Shown piece after piece: positions 37,198 through 44,937 of a stretch of 64,000 bases of DNA; within the stretch, counting starts at the first letter, position 1, and each line of letters opens with the position of its first letter. The position numbers were made by a program, and so were the translations under genes. Origin of the DNA: Bacteroidetes bacterium RIFCSPLOWO2_12_FULL_35_15 (lineage in GTDB: Bacteria; Bacteroidota; Bacteroidia; 2-12-FULL-35-15); the NCBI GenBank assembly GCA_001769385.1, contig MEPB01000019.1, positions 186,001-250,000 on the forward strand. Direction: 5' to 3'. The notes below the pieces were generated by a model. That model was not told the DNA's origin. It saw only the letters and a list, made by a program, of their open reading frames with translations, and made no database searches.

Positions 37198-37923
37198 ATG
37201 CTTCATAAAACACTTGGTATAGTACTTCATACCATAAAGTATTCCGAATCAAGCCTGATTACAAAAATATTTACCCGGGATTTTGGACTTCAATCCTATA
37301 TCATTAGTGGCGTTCGAAATAAAAAATCAAAAAACAAAGCTTCTCTTTTTCAGCCATTAGCAATCGTTGAACTTGTTGTTTCCAACTCTGAAAAAGGAAA
37401 TTTACAACGCATTTCAGAAATAAACATGCATTATCCATATGTTGATATTCCTTATAATATCAGCAAAAGTTCTATCGCTTTATTCATTAATGAAGTGCTG
37501 TTCAAAGCAATCAATGTGGAGCATCCTGATGTAAACATGTTTGATTTTTTACAAAGTTCCTTGCAAATATTGGATCTGGATCATAAAAATTGTTCAAATT
37601 TTCATATCTGTTTTATGATTCAAATGAGTCGTTTCCTTGGATTTTATCCGCAAGGGAAATATTCTTCTCAACATTCATTATTCGACATGCAGGAAGGGCG
37701 ATACGTTAATAACTTACCAAGTCATTCTTATTGCATGAGCACTCAGCAAAGTTCGTTGCTTTCCAGCTTTATTAATACAGGATATGAAAGTATTCATTTA
37801 ATAAAAATGGATAAAAATCAACGCAAAGATTTATTGGCGAATTTAATAACGTATTATCGGTTGCATATAACTTTTTTCGGAGAAATCAAATCGATTCAAA
37901 TACTTGAGGAAGTGATTATTTAA
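37198..37923 (+). CDS. recO: DNA repair protein RecO
   Basis: 241 residues, the usual size. The N-terminal OB fold reads TLGIVLHTIKYSESSLITKI, then FGLQSYIISGVRNKKSKNKA, and LFQPLAIVELVV. The C-terminal helical part lacks the four-Cys zinc site seen in some RecO proteins. It works with RecR and RecF to load RecA onto single-stranded DNA. It is the second gene of a pair with porZ, 19 bases apart, so it is probably expressed from the same transcript. Confidence 0.93.
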   Translation: MLHKTLGIVLHTIKYSESSLITKIFTRDFGLQSYIISGVRNKKSKNKASLFQPLAIVELVVSNSEKGNLQRISEINMHYPYVDIPYNISKSSIALFINEVLFKAINVEHPDVNMFDFLQSSLQILDLDHKNCSNFHICFMIQMSRFLGFYPQGKYSSQHSLFDMQEGRYVNNLPSHSYCMSTQQSSLLSSFINTGYESIHLIKMDKNQRKDLLANLITYYRLHITFFGEIKSIQILEEVII

Positions 37924-37947
37924 ATTTTTATACTCTTGAAATCAGGG

Positions 37948-37955
37948 TATTTTTG
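37948..37955 (+). promoter_or_regulatory. Candidate -7 box (TATTTTTG) of the cupredoxin gene
   Basis: TATTTTTG fits the Bacteroidota TAnnTTTG consensus. It is 27 bases before the ATG at 37983, which puts a transcript start about 20 bases upstream of the gene. No clear -33 TTG lies at the usual distance. Confidence 0.5.
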
Positions 37956-37982
37956 TTTACTGAAAACTTAAATTTCTTGAAA

Positions 37983-38582
37983 ATGAAAAGACTCTACTTC
38001 TTAATCTGCGTTTTAACTTTTTCAATGCAAAGTCTTAAAACAAACGCTACAATTATCAATGTTTCCGTTACGAATAATACTTTTTCTCCATCAACTTTTA
38101 ATGCGATGGTTGGTGATATGATAGTCTGGACCTGGAATTCAGGTGGGATAATACATAATGTTACAAGTGTGTCGATTCCTGCAGGAGCCACATCATTTGC
38201 ATCCGGTAATAAGACCAGTGGTACTTTTTCATATACAATAACAACTGCTGGGAATTATTCATACTCCTGTACAATTCATCAGGCAACCGGTATGGTTGGT
38301 GGTTTCTCTGTGAGTCCAACAAGTATTTCCGGCCCTCCGGTTGATGCACTCACCCTTATTTATCCTAATCCTTTCAAAGAAAAGCTTACCATAAAATATT
38401 ATGGTATAGAAACAATAGATGTTTTTAACATAGTTGGTGATAAGGTTAAAACTATCGAGTTATCCACCCTCGAAAATAAAGTTGAACTTGATTTTATAAA
38501 TTTGCCTTCAGGGATATATTTTTATAGGACCTTTAAGGATGGAAGTGTTGTGGAAACAAAAAAAATTATCAAAACAAAATAA
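37983..38582 (+). CDS. Plastocyanin-like cupredoxin with T9SS type A sorting domain
   Basis: 199 residues from the ATG at 37983; the 10-codon extension upstream would begin at a TTG inside the promoter box. A signal peptide is cut near TNATIINVSV. The cupredoxin domain (about 20-115) has NNTFSPSTFNAMVGDMIVWT, the first His in GIIHNVT, and YSCTIHQATGM. That gives Cys, His at +3 and Met at +8, the plastocyanin type 1 copper site. A T9SS type A domain follows (LIYPNPFKEKLTIKYY, VFNIVGDKVK, PSGIYFYRTF). It is likely a copper protein exported to the surface, for electron transfer or copper binding. Confidence 0.92.
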   Translation: MKRLYFLICVLTFSMQSLKTNATIINVSVTNNTFSPSTFNAMVGDMIVWTWNSGGIIHNVTSVSIPAGATSFASGNKTSGTFSYTITTAGNYSYSCTIHQATGMVGGFSVSPTSISGPPVDALTLIYPNPFKEKLTIKYYGIETIDVFNIVGDKVKTIELSTLENKVELDFINLPSGIYFYRTFKDGSVVETKKIIKTK

Positions 38583-38623
38583 TATTTTTATAATAGCTTG
38601 GTTAAAATTTTAGTAAAAGATTA

Positions 38624-38787
38624 GAGCTTGTTTAAGTTTTAATAAAAGAATCTGATTACGATATTTTTAACCATTCTGTCATTTCGACCGCAGGGAGAAA
38701 TCTCAGTGAAATTATAATAAAAAAAGAGATTTCTCCCTGCGGTCGAAATGACATATAAAGCATTTTGAATGAAATTTAAACAGGCTC
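38624..38787. repeat. MITE-like element with GAGC(C/T)TGTTTAA ends, copy carrying an insert
   Basis: It begins GAGCTTGTTTAAGTTTTAAT and ends TTTAAACAGGCTC; the ends are inverted repeats with one mismatch. Outside 38677-38753 it matches 17091-17180 almost throughout. The inserted 77 bases are a separate hairpin element. Confidence 0.85.
38677..38753. repeat. Hairpin element GTCATTTCGACC...GGTCGAAATGAC, nested
   Basis: GTCATTTCGACCGCAGGGAG and the bases just after it (AAATCTC) pair exactly with the mirrored right arm around a 22-base AT-rich loop, giving arms of about 28 bases. It is inserted within the MITE-like element at 38624-38787, after TTAACCATTC. Related copies or halves lie at 6303, 44713, 55146 and 59777. 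Confidence 0.9.
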
Positions 38788-38798
38788 TGATATTTCAA

Positions 38799-38833
38799 GC
38801 GCCTTGATACTTCTTGTATCAGGGCGTTTTTAT
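38799..38833 (+). terminator. Rho-independent terminator
   Basis: GCGCCTTGATAC and GTATCAGGGCGT form a 12-base hairpin (with G-T and one mismatch) around TTCTT, followed by TTTTTA. It is 215 bases after the cupredoxin stop, beyond the repeat element. Confidence 0.8.
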
Positions 38834-38898
38834 TTATATATTTGATAAGCATAACAACCAAAAAATAATTTCCCCAATTTAGTTATAATAAATTAAGA

Positions 38899-40245
38899 AT
38901 GTTTTTTAAAAATAAATTCGTAAAAAAGAAATTTTATCTGTTAATTTTTAGTATAATTTCTTCTTTTGTATCATCCGCACAACCCAATGTTGATGAACTT
39001 TTAAAAACAAGTGTTTCTTACCTTGGTAAAAAACAATATAGCCAGGCACTGTTAAATTTGAATCAGGTAATTACTTATCAACCTGAAAATGCAGAAGCAT
39101 ATTATTACCGCGGAATAACAAATTTTGCATTAGGAAACATCAATGCAGCTATTGAAGATTATTCAAAAACCATTGAAAAGAAACCTCAAAAGATAGAAGC
39201 ATATATTAATCGCGGTTCTTTATATAGCGAACTAAAGCAATATGAAAGAGCACTAATCGATTATAATAAAGCGATCCTTATAAATCCTAAAATGGTTGCG
39301 GTCTATAATAACAGGGGGTATTTGTATTTTCTTCAAAAAAAATATGACCTTGCAGTTCAGGATTTTGATAAAGCCATTTTTCTTGACCCTAAATACAGCA
39401 TGGCATATATCAATAAAGCGTATTCATTTGGCGCCCTTGGCGAAGATTCACTTGCGATAGAGGTATTAAGCAAATTAATTTATTTTAATCCTGACTTTGT
39501 CCCGGGATATTTTAATCGCGCACTTGAATACAAACAAATTGGGGATAAACAAAAAGCCATTTTGGATTATGATAAAGGATTGCAATTACAACCTAATGAT
39601 GTAAATGCACTTATTTTAAGAGCAGAATTAAAAGATGAAATGGAAGATGATAGTGGTGCAATTGAAGATTGCTCAAGGGCATTAAAAATTGATTCAAGTG
39701 ATGCTAAAATTTATTTTACCCGCTCCAGTGCTGAATTTGATCTTAAAAAATATCAGGCTGTAATTGATGATTGTACACATGCAATACAAATCAATCCAGA
39801 GTATGTGGAAGCCTATGTTCTGCGTGGGAACGCGTTTGATCTGACTGGAAATTATGTGGAGGCAATAAAGGATTATACAAAGGCAATTGAAATAGATCCG
39901 AATGCAACTGATGCATATGATCAACGTTCCATAGCAAAGATCTCGAAAAATGATATTGTTGGCGGAATTTCTGATTTATCGAGAGCAATAAATAGTTCTC
40001 CAAATGATATAAAGTTGATTGAAAAAAGAGCAATTTTGTGGACAGCAACAAAAAATTATCAGGATGCGATCGAAGATTATTCAAAAGTAATTGAACAGAA
40101 TTCAATGAATACAAAAGCAAGGATTGCCCGAGGTGATATTTTTTTGCTCCAAGGGAAAACAGATCTGGCTTGTCTGGATTATAAACAGGCAGAAAAATTA
40201 GGGAGCGGAGCTGCTATGAGTAAACGCATTTTTAATTGTAAATGA
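38899..40245 (+). CDS. Secreted or envelope TPR protein
   Basis: 448 residues. A signal peptide is cut near VSSAQPNVD. About 12 tetratricopeptide repeats follow in phase, with units such as AEAYYYRGITNFALGNINAA, AVYNNRGYLYFLQKKYDLA and EAYVLRGNAFDLTGNYVEA. It forms a protein-binding superhelix, probably in the periplasm. The gene opens a run of five on the plus strand, and its stop overlaps the next start (ATGATGA at 40242-40248), so translation is coupled to the M1 peptidase gene. Its partner is unknown. Confidence 0.9.
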   Translation: MFFKNKFVKKKFYLLIFSIISSFVSSAQPNVDELLKTSVSYLGKKQYSQALLNLNQVITYQPENAEAYYYRGITNFALGNINAAIEDYSKTIEKKPQKIEAYINRGSLYSELKQYERALIDYNKAILINPKMVAVYNNRGYLYFLQKKYDLAVQDFDKAIFLDPKYSMAYINKAYSFGALGEDSLAIEVLSKLIYFNPDFVPGYFNRALEYKQIGDKQKAILDYDKGLQLQPNDVNALILRAELKDEMEDDSGAIEDCSRALKIDSSDAKIYFTRSSAEFDLKKYQAVIDDCTHAIQINPEYVEAYVLRGNAFDLTGNYVEAIKDYTKAIEIDPNATDAYDQRSIAKISKNDIVGGISDLSRAINSSPNDIKLIEKRAILWTATKNYQDAIEDYSKVIEQNSMNTKARIARGDIFLLQGKTDLACLDYKQAEKLGSGAAMSKRIFNCK

Positions 40246-41978
40246 TGATAAAGCAATTTTTAGTTTTCCTGTTATTTTTTTCTTTTCTGAATAGTCAGGC
40301 TCAACTGGGTTTTGGTGGAGAGGGGAAATTTACCCGGGCAGATTCTCTTCGGGGTACCTTATCCGAATTTCGATCATGTTATGACGTATTGTTATATGAT
40401 CTGGATATAAAAATTGAAATTGACACTAAATTTATTTCAGGAAGCAACACTATTAAATTTCTGGCAATAACGGATTTTCAGAAACTTCAACTCGATCTGT
40501 TTGAAAATATGAAGATCGAAAAAATAGAATTCAAAGATCAAAATTTGAAATTCACACGTGAATACAATGCCGTGTTTATAACATTTCCTGAGGAAATAAA
40601 AAAGGGAAGCGTTCAGATTTTGAAAGTTTATTATTCGGGAAATCCACTAAGTGCTAAAAACCCTCCATGGGATGGTGGTTTCTCCTGGAACAAAGATAAA
40701 GATGGAAATCCGTTTGTTGGAGTTTCTTGTCAAGGTACAGGAGCCAGTTTGTGGTGGCCATGCAAAGATCACCAGAGTGACGAACCTAATGAAATGGTTA
40801 TTCGTGTTGCTGTTCCCTCTGATCTGACCGAAGTTTCAAATGGACGATTGAAAAATAAAACGGATCTGCAAAATGGCTATACGAAATATGAATGGTTTGT
40901 TTCTTATCCGATCAATAATTATGATGTAACTATAAATATCGCTAAATATAAACACTTTAGTGAACGCTATTATAATTCAAATTATAGAGATACACTCTCG
41001 CTGGATTATTATGTATTGCCGGCAAATTATGAAAAAGCAAAAAAGCAATTTCAACAAGTAAAACCAATGCTGAATTGTTTTTATAAGTATTTTGGAGAAT
41101 ACCCTTTTATTCGTGATGGATATAAATTAGTAGAGGCGCCATATCTGGGAATGGAACATCAAAGCTGTGTTGCTTATGGCAATAAATACAAAAATGGTTA
41201 TTTGGGTTATGACAGATCAGGTACGGGTTATGGTTTTGATTTTATCATTATTCACGAAAGTGCTCATGAATGGTGGGGGAATAGTATCACAACAAATGAT
41301 ATTGCCGATATGTGGATTCATGAGGGGTTTGGTACTTATGCCGAAGCTTTGTATATCGAATGTTTATATGGATATGATGCCTATCTGGAATATATTAATT
41401 CTGAAATTAAAGGAGTTGAGAATGATAAACCATTGGTTGGTGCATTCGGGGTAAATTCTGAAGGGTCGGGAGATATGTATCCCAAAGGAGCGTTATTATT
41501 ACATACAATTAGAAGTGTAATGAATAACGATAAAAAGTTTTTTGAAATTATAAAAGGAATTCAGGAAACGTTCAGCTATCAAACAGTAAATTCAAAAGAT
41601 ATTGAAAATTATATTTCAGAAAAATCGGGAATTGATTTTTCTGAAATATTTGACCTGTATTTACGCGCTACTAATATTCCTAAATTAAGTGTAAAAATTG
41701 AAAAATATTTTGGTGATATAAAAATAACTTTTCGTTATACCTTAGGTGGCTTAAGCGCCTTTAAGGAAGGAGAATACAGAGAGAAACAACCAGCATTTTC
41801 AATGCCTGTAAAAGTAACTTTTGAAAAAGATACTTATGATTTTATTTTTCCAACTACGCAATGGCAAACAATAACTTTGCGAGATATAAAACCAGAAGAC
41901 TTCAAAATAGCTACCAATTTGTTTTATATAGATAAAGAAACTATTTTTATAAATGATATAGATACTCAATCGAAATAA
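40242..41978 (+). CDS. Secreted M1-family metallopeptidase
   Basis: 578 residues. A signal peptide is cut near LNSQAQLGFGG. The N-terminal beta domain (about 30-240) is followed by the catalytic domain. GMEHQS takes the place of the usual G-A-M-E-N, and zinc is bound by HESAHEWWGNSIT (HExxH near residue 343) with the third ligand Glu in DMWIHEGFGTYAEAL, 18 residues on. A C-terminal beta domain ends the protein. It is an aminopeptidase-like enzyme, likely periplasmic or on the surface. The start overlaps the TPR gene stop; an ATG one codon later is equally possible. The next gene starts one base after its stop. Confidence 0.94.
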   Translation: MMIKQFLVFLLFFSFLNSQAQLGFGGEGKFTRADSLRGTLSEFRSCYDVLLYDLDIKIEIDTKFISGSNTIKFLAITDFQKLQLDLFENMKIEKIEFKDQNLKFTREYNAVFITFPEEIKKGSVQILKVYYSGNPLSAKNPPWDGGFSWNKDKDGNPFVGVSCQGTGASLWWPCKDHQSDEPNEMVIRVAVPSDLTEVSNGRLKNKTDLQNGYTKYEWFVSYPINNYDVTINIAKYKHFSERYYNSNYRDTLSLDYYVLPANYEKAKKQFQQVKPMLNCFYKYFGEYPFIRDGYKLVEAPYLGMEHQSCVAYGNKYKNGYLGYDRSGTGYGFDFIIIHESAHEWWGNSITTNDIADMWIHEGFGTYAEALYIECLYGYDAYLEYINSEIKGVENDKPLVGAFGVNSEGSGDMYPKGALLLHTIRSVMNNDKKFFEIIKGIQETFSYQTVNSKDIENYISEKSGIDFSEIFDLYLRATNIPKLSVKIEKYFGDIKITFRYTLGGLSAFKEGEYREKQPAFSMPVKVTFEKDTYDFIFPTTQWQTITLRDIKPEDFKIATNLFYIDKETIFINDIDTQSK

Positions 41979-41979
41979 A

Positions 41980-42363
41980 ATGAAAAAATTTATCCTGTTG
42001 CTCGTTTTAACCTCTTTTTCAAATCTTGGGTTTGCTCAAGCCGATAAACAAAACATAAAAGTAATTACCAATAGTGAACCTACTTATCCCAAAGGCGATC
42101 AGGAATTATACAATTATGTTTTCAATAACATTAATTATTCTGAAGAAGCAAAAAAGAAATATCTGGAGGGAGAAGTCATGTTGAGTTTCGATGTAAAAAC
42201 AGATAGTACAGTGACAAATATAATAGTGATAAGTGGAGTTGGACTTGGAGTGGATGAGGAGGTGAAGCGTATTGTTCAAAAAATAAAATTTACACCTGCA
42301 AAACAAAATGGTATTGTTGTTAAGATGAATACCATGTACACATTTCCTATAAAAGCTCACTAA
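41980..42363 (+). CDS. Secreted TonB C-terminal-domain protein
   Basis: 127 residues. A signal peptide is cut near LGFAQADKQ. The TonB C-terminal fold fills the rest: YPKGDQELYNYVFNNINYSE, VMLSFDVKTDSTVTNIIVIS, DEEVKRIVQKIKFTPAKQNG and YTFPIK. There is no membrane anchor and no proline-rich linker, so it cannot energise transporters in the usual way. It starts one base after the M1 peptidase stop. It resembles the protein encoded at 62227-62652. Confidence 0.9.
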   Translation: MKKFILLLVLTSFSNLGFAQADKQNIKVITNSEPTYPKGDQELYNYVFNNINYSEEAKKKYLEGEVMLSFDVKTDSTVTNIIVISGVGLGVDEEVKRIVQKIKFTPAKQNGIVVKMNTMYTFPIKAH

Positions 42364-42370
42364 TGTGAAA

Positions 42371-42478
42371 ATGCCAAAACGAATCACAAAAGAGGAACGA
42401 AAAAAACAGCTCGATAAATATTCATTGCCGGTTCAATTGGGTTTCGGAAAAACCAATTTAAGTTTAGTTTTTCATTAA
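42371..42478 (+). CDS. Possible short gene, 35 codons
   Basis: A 35-residue frame from an ATG 7 bases after the previous stop, ending in TAA that overlaps the next start (TAATG). It reads MPKRITKEERKKQLDKYSLP followed by VQLGFGKTNLSLVFH. The basic, helical first part and ordered ending look protein-like. The exact fit of start and stop into the operon supports translation, but no homology can be checked here. Confidence 0.4.
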   Translation: MPKRITKEERKKQLDKYSLPVQLGFGKTNLSLVFH

Positions 42479-43521
42479 TGAAATATAAATTTATATTCCT
42501 ATTCTTACTTTTTTCTTTTGTTTCCTATGCTTACGACAGACATAAGCCGAAAGATACACTTGCAATTTATCAGCATATTGATACGAATTATATTGAGAAT
42601 TATCATGATTGGTTAAACCTTAGAATGGTTGGTGTTGTCAGGGATAATAAATTTGCGATGACTGATAATACCTCAAAAGGCAGATTGGAATATGGAATAA
42701 ATACCAATGTTAATCTTGGATTGGGTTTTAGTTTTAAGAATATCGGTTTTGAATTTCAATACAATCCTCCTGGTGTAAACAACGATGATTACAAATATGG
42801 TAAATCAAAACAAATTGCATTTAGTACAAGTGCAAATGGCAGAAAAATTATTTACGATGTTTATTATCGTTATAATCAGGGATATCATACAAGTTCAAAT
42901 TACAAAATTCCAAATGATACCGGCTTTACATACGCTCCACTTTACCGACCGGATATAAAAAATACTACTGCCGGTTGTGATTTTACTTATGTATTTAATA
43001 ATAAAAGATTCTCCATTTCAGCACCATATGACCTTACACAGCGGCAAAAGAAAAGTGCCGGTTCTTTGATCGCAGGTTCTTTCTTCTCTGTTTATGCTGT
43101 TGATGCCGATTCATCTGTTGTGCCTGATTCTCTATCAAAGTTTTTTAATAAGGAAGTTCAGTTCAAAAGCGCTTCTTCACTCACATGGGGCTTGTCATGT
43201 GGATATACTTATACATTTATTTTTGCTCGGAATTGGTTTGTAAATCTCTACACATTGCCCGGGATTTCTGTGCAGCAGTTTCATAGTGTAAGTGCATATA
43301 CTCAACAAACACATACGAGTGTTGCATTGGGATTTGCTTTTCAGACAAGGCTTTCAATGGGGTATAACAGAAGAAATTATTTTATTGGAATTTCTTTAGT
43401 TGGGGATAACTTCTTTATTGATGATGACAAAAAATCATCTCTCAGATATTCTTTTAGTGGATTCCGATTTTACTATGGTCATCGTTTTAACCTTCGGCCC
43501 TTATTAAAAAAGCATTTTTAA
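42478..43521 (+). CDS. DUF4421 outer-membrane-type protein
   Basis: 347 residues. A signal peptide is cut near SYAYDRHKP. Family features include LNLRMVGVVRDNKFAMTD, INTNVNLGLGFSFKNIGFEF, AGCDFTYVFNNKRFSISAPY and a final YSFSGFRFYYGHRFNL. Strands of alternating aromatic and polar residues suggest a barrel or beta-rich envelope protein. The function of DUF4421 is not known. The ATG at 42478 overlaps the stop of the 35-codon ORF. Confidence 0.88.
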   Translation: MKYKFIFLFLLFSFVSYAYDRHKPKDTLAIYQHIDTNYIENYHDWLNLRMVGVVRDNKFAMTDNTSKGRLEYGINTNVNLGLGFSFKNIGFEFQYNPPGVNNDDYKYGKSKQIAFSTSANGRKIIYDVYYRYNQGYHTSSNYKIPNDTGFTYAPLYRPDIKNTTAGCDFTYVFNNKRFSISAPYDLTQRQKKSAGSLIAGSFFSVYAVDADSSVVPDSLSKFFNKEVQFKSASSLTWGLSCGYTYTFIFARNWFVNLYTLPGISVQQFHSVSAYTQQTHTSVALGFAFQTRLSMGYNRRNYFIGISLVGDNFFIDDDKKSSLRYSFSGFRFYYGHRFNLRPLLKKHF

Positions 43522-43583
43522 TGTAATTTGACTTTTTCTTTATTTTGTTTTACCTTTCATTTTCAAAACTAATAAAAACTTCT

Positions 43584-44684
43584 ATGAAAAAAATTCTACC
43601 TCTATTCTTTGTGATTATTATTTCTGTAACATCTGTAAGATCGCAGATAACAATTACGGGCGCAGACATGCCGCAAGATGGCGTAAGCGTGATAACGGCA
43701 ACCGATACTTTAAATTCAGTTAATCTTGGTTCGCCAGGTGCTTCTTCGCAAATCTGGGATTTTTCATCGCTCACACCGAGCTACTATAGTTTTCCAACTT
43801 ATAGCTTAACATCAACAACGCCCTATGCGGCTGCATTCTCGGCTTCCAATATTTACACATATGGACCTGCGGCTTTTTATAGTAGTTTATATGGTGCTTC
43901 ACCTGTGGGTACGCAAGGGATGAATAAAGGCTATATGTTCTGGGAAAGCGATAATACAGGATTTAGTGTTGTTGGTTTCAGAGCCGATTCAGGCGCATAT
44001 AGTAATATTAATGTTTTAGAGAATCCAAAAGAATTGCTGATCGCTGCACCTGCAACTTATGGTACACCGGTATTTAATAATATGTCACGCTGGGAATTGC
44101 CAATGAATGTGAATCCGGCTGATGCAGATACATTTTATGTTGTTAGAAGCACTAAAACAATTACAGTGGATGCATGGGGAAGCTTAACAACACCTTATGG
44201 GGTGTTTAATAATGTGTTACGGGAACATGAATATCGGATAAAAATAGATAGTGCTTACGGGAAAATGGGTTCTGTTCCCATCTACGCTATTGAATTGATG
44301 TGTGATACAGCGAATAATTATATTTACTTAGCAAACGGACTTCATTATCCGGTAGCAATTGTTCATGCAAATAAAAATAATGTGATCAAGGATGTGGAAT
44401 ATTATAGTGGTGTTTATGTTGGAATTAATGATGTTGTAGTTGAAAACAATACATTTTCAGTTTATCCGAATCCAAGCAATGGAAACTATAATTTAGTGGA
44501 TAAACAAAACAAATTAATGAACAGTACTTTTCAACTTGTAAATATGCTGGGAGAAGTAATTCATGAAGGTAAAATAAATGATCAAACTACGTTGATTGAT
44601 ATAAATAGGCAGGCAAGTGGTGTTTATTTATTGAATGTTTATACCCCTGATGGATTAATAAAAACAAAACTTATAAAAAATTAA
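43584..44684 (+). CDS. Secreted protein with T9SS type A sorting domain
   Basis: 366 residues from the ATG at 43584; the frame extends 13 codons upstream but MKKILPLFFVIIISVTSVRS is a better signal peptide. The mature body (about 25-285) is beta-rich without a domain I recognise (ITGADMPQDGVSVITATDTL, QIWDFSSLTPSY). The end is a T9SS type A domain (VYPNPSNGNYNLV, FQLVNMLGEVIHEG, SGVYLLNVYT). It is likely exported to the surface or medium. It follows the DUF4421 gene by 62 bases. Confidence 0.86.
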   Translation: MKKILPLFFVIIISVTSVRSQITITGADMPQDGVSVITATDTLNSVNLGSPGASSQIWDFSSLTPSYYSFPTYSLTSTTPYAAAFSASNIYTYGPAAFYSSLYGASPVGTQGMNKGYMFWESDNTGFSVVGFRADSGAYSNINVLENPKELLIAAPATYGTPVFNNMSRWELPMNVNPADADTFYVVRSTKTITVDAWGSLTTPYGVFNNVLREHEYRIKIDSAYGKMGSVPIYAIELMCDTANNYIYLANGLHYPVAIVHANKNNVIKDVEYYSGVYVGINDVVVENNTFSVYPNPSNGNYNLVDKQNKLMNSTFQLVNMLGEVIHEGKINDQTTLIDINRQASGVYLLNVYTPDGLIKTKLIKN

Positions 44685-44712
44685 TTAAGCCGAAAAAACC
44701 AAATTATCTTGT

Positions 44713-44779
44713 TCATTTCGAAGCAAGGAGAAATCTCATCAGATTAAAAAAAAGATTTCTCCCGCTGGTCGAAATGATA
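44713..44779. repeat. Hairpin repeat TCATTTCGA...GGAGAAATCTC, diverged copy
   Basis: The left arm TCATTTCGAAGCAAGGAG then AAATCTC faces AGATTTCTCCCGCTGGTCG then AAATGATA. Arms match with several substitutions near the middle. It belongs to the family whose best copy is 38677-38753. Confidence 0.75.
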
Positions 44780-44830
44780 TTCTGTAGCTAATAATTTTAT
44801 TGTTTCAGTTTCTACAAAATTTTACTTGTG

Positions 44831-44861
44831 ACGTCATTGCTTCGTTCCTCAGCAATGACGT
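44831..44861. repeat. Hairpin ACGTCATTGC / GCAATGACGT
   Basis: Exact 10-base arms around TTCGTTCCTCA. It lies 51 bases after another repeat, in the gap after the T9SS gene. It resembles the widespread GTCATTGC...GCAATGAC intergenic motif. Confidence 0.7.
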
Positions 44862-44908
44862 GCTTGATTTGAGATTTGTTGAAAATAATTTCATTATTTT
44901 CTTTTTTG

Positions 44909-44937
44909 AACCTCTGCACTTTCAGTGCACAGAGGTT
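44909..44937 (+). terminator. Hairpin overlapping the pbpC stop
   Basis: AACCTCTGCACT and AGTGCACAGAGGTT pair with a two-base bulge; T-rich sequence follows on the plus strand. The right arm ends at the first base of the pbpC stop codon on the other strand. It could end transcripts from the plus side. Confidence 0.45.
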
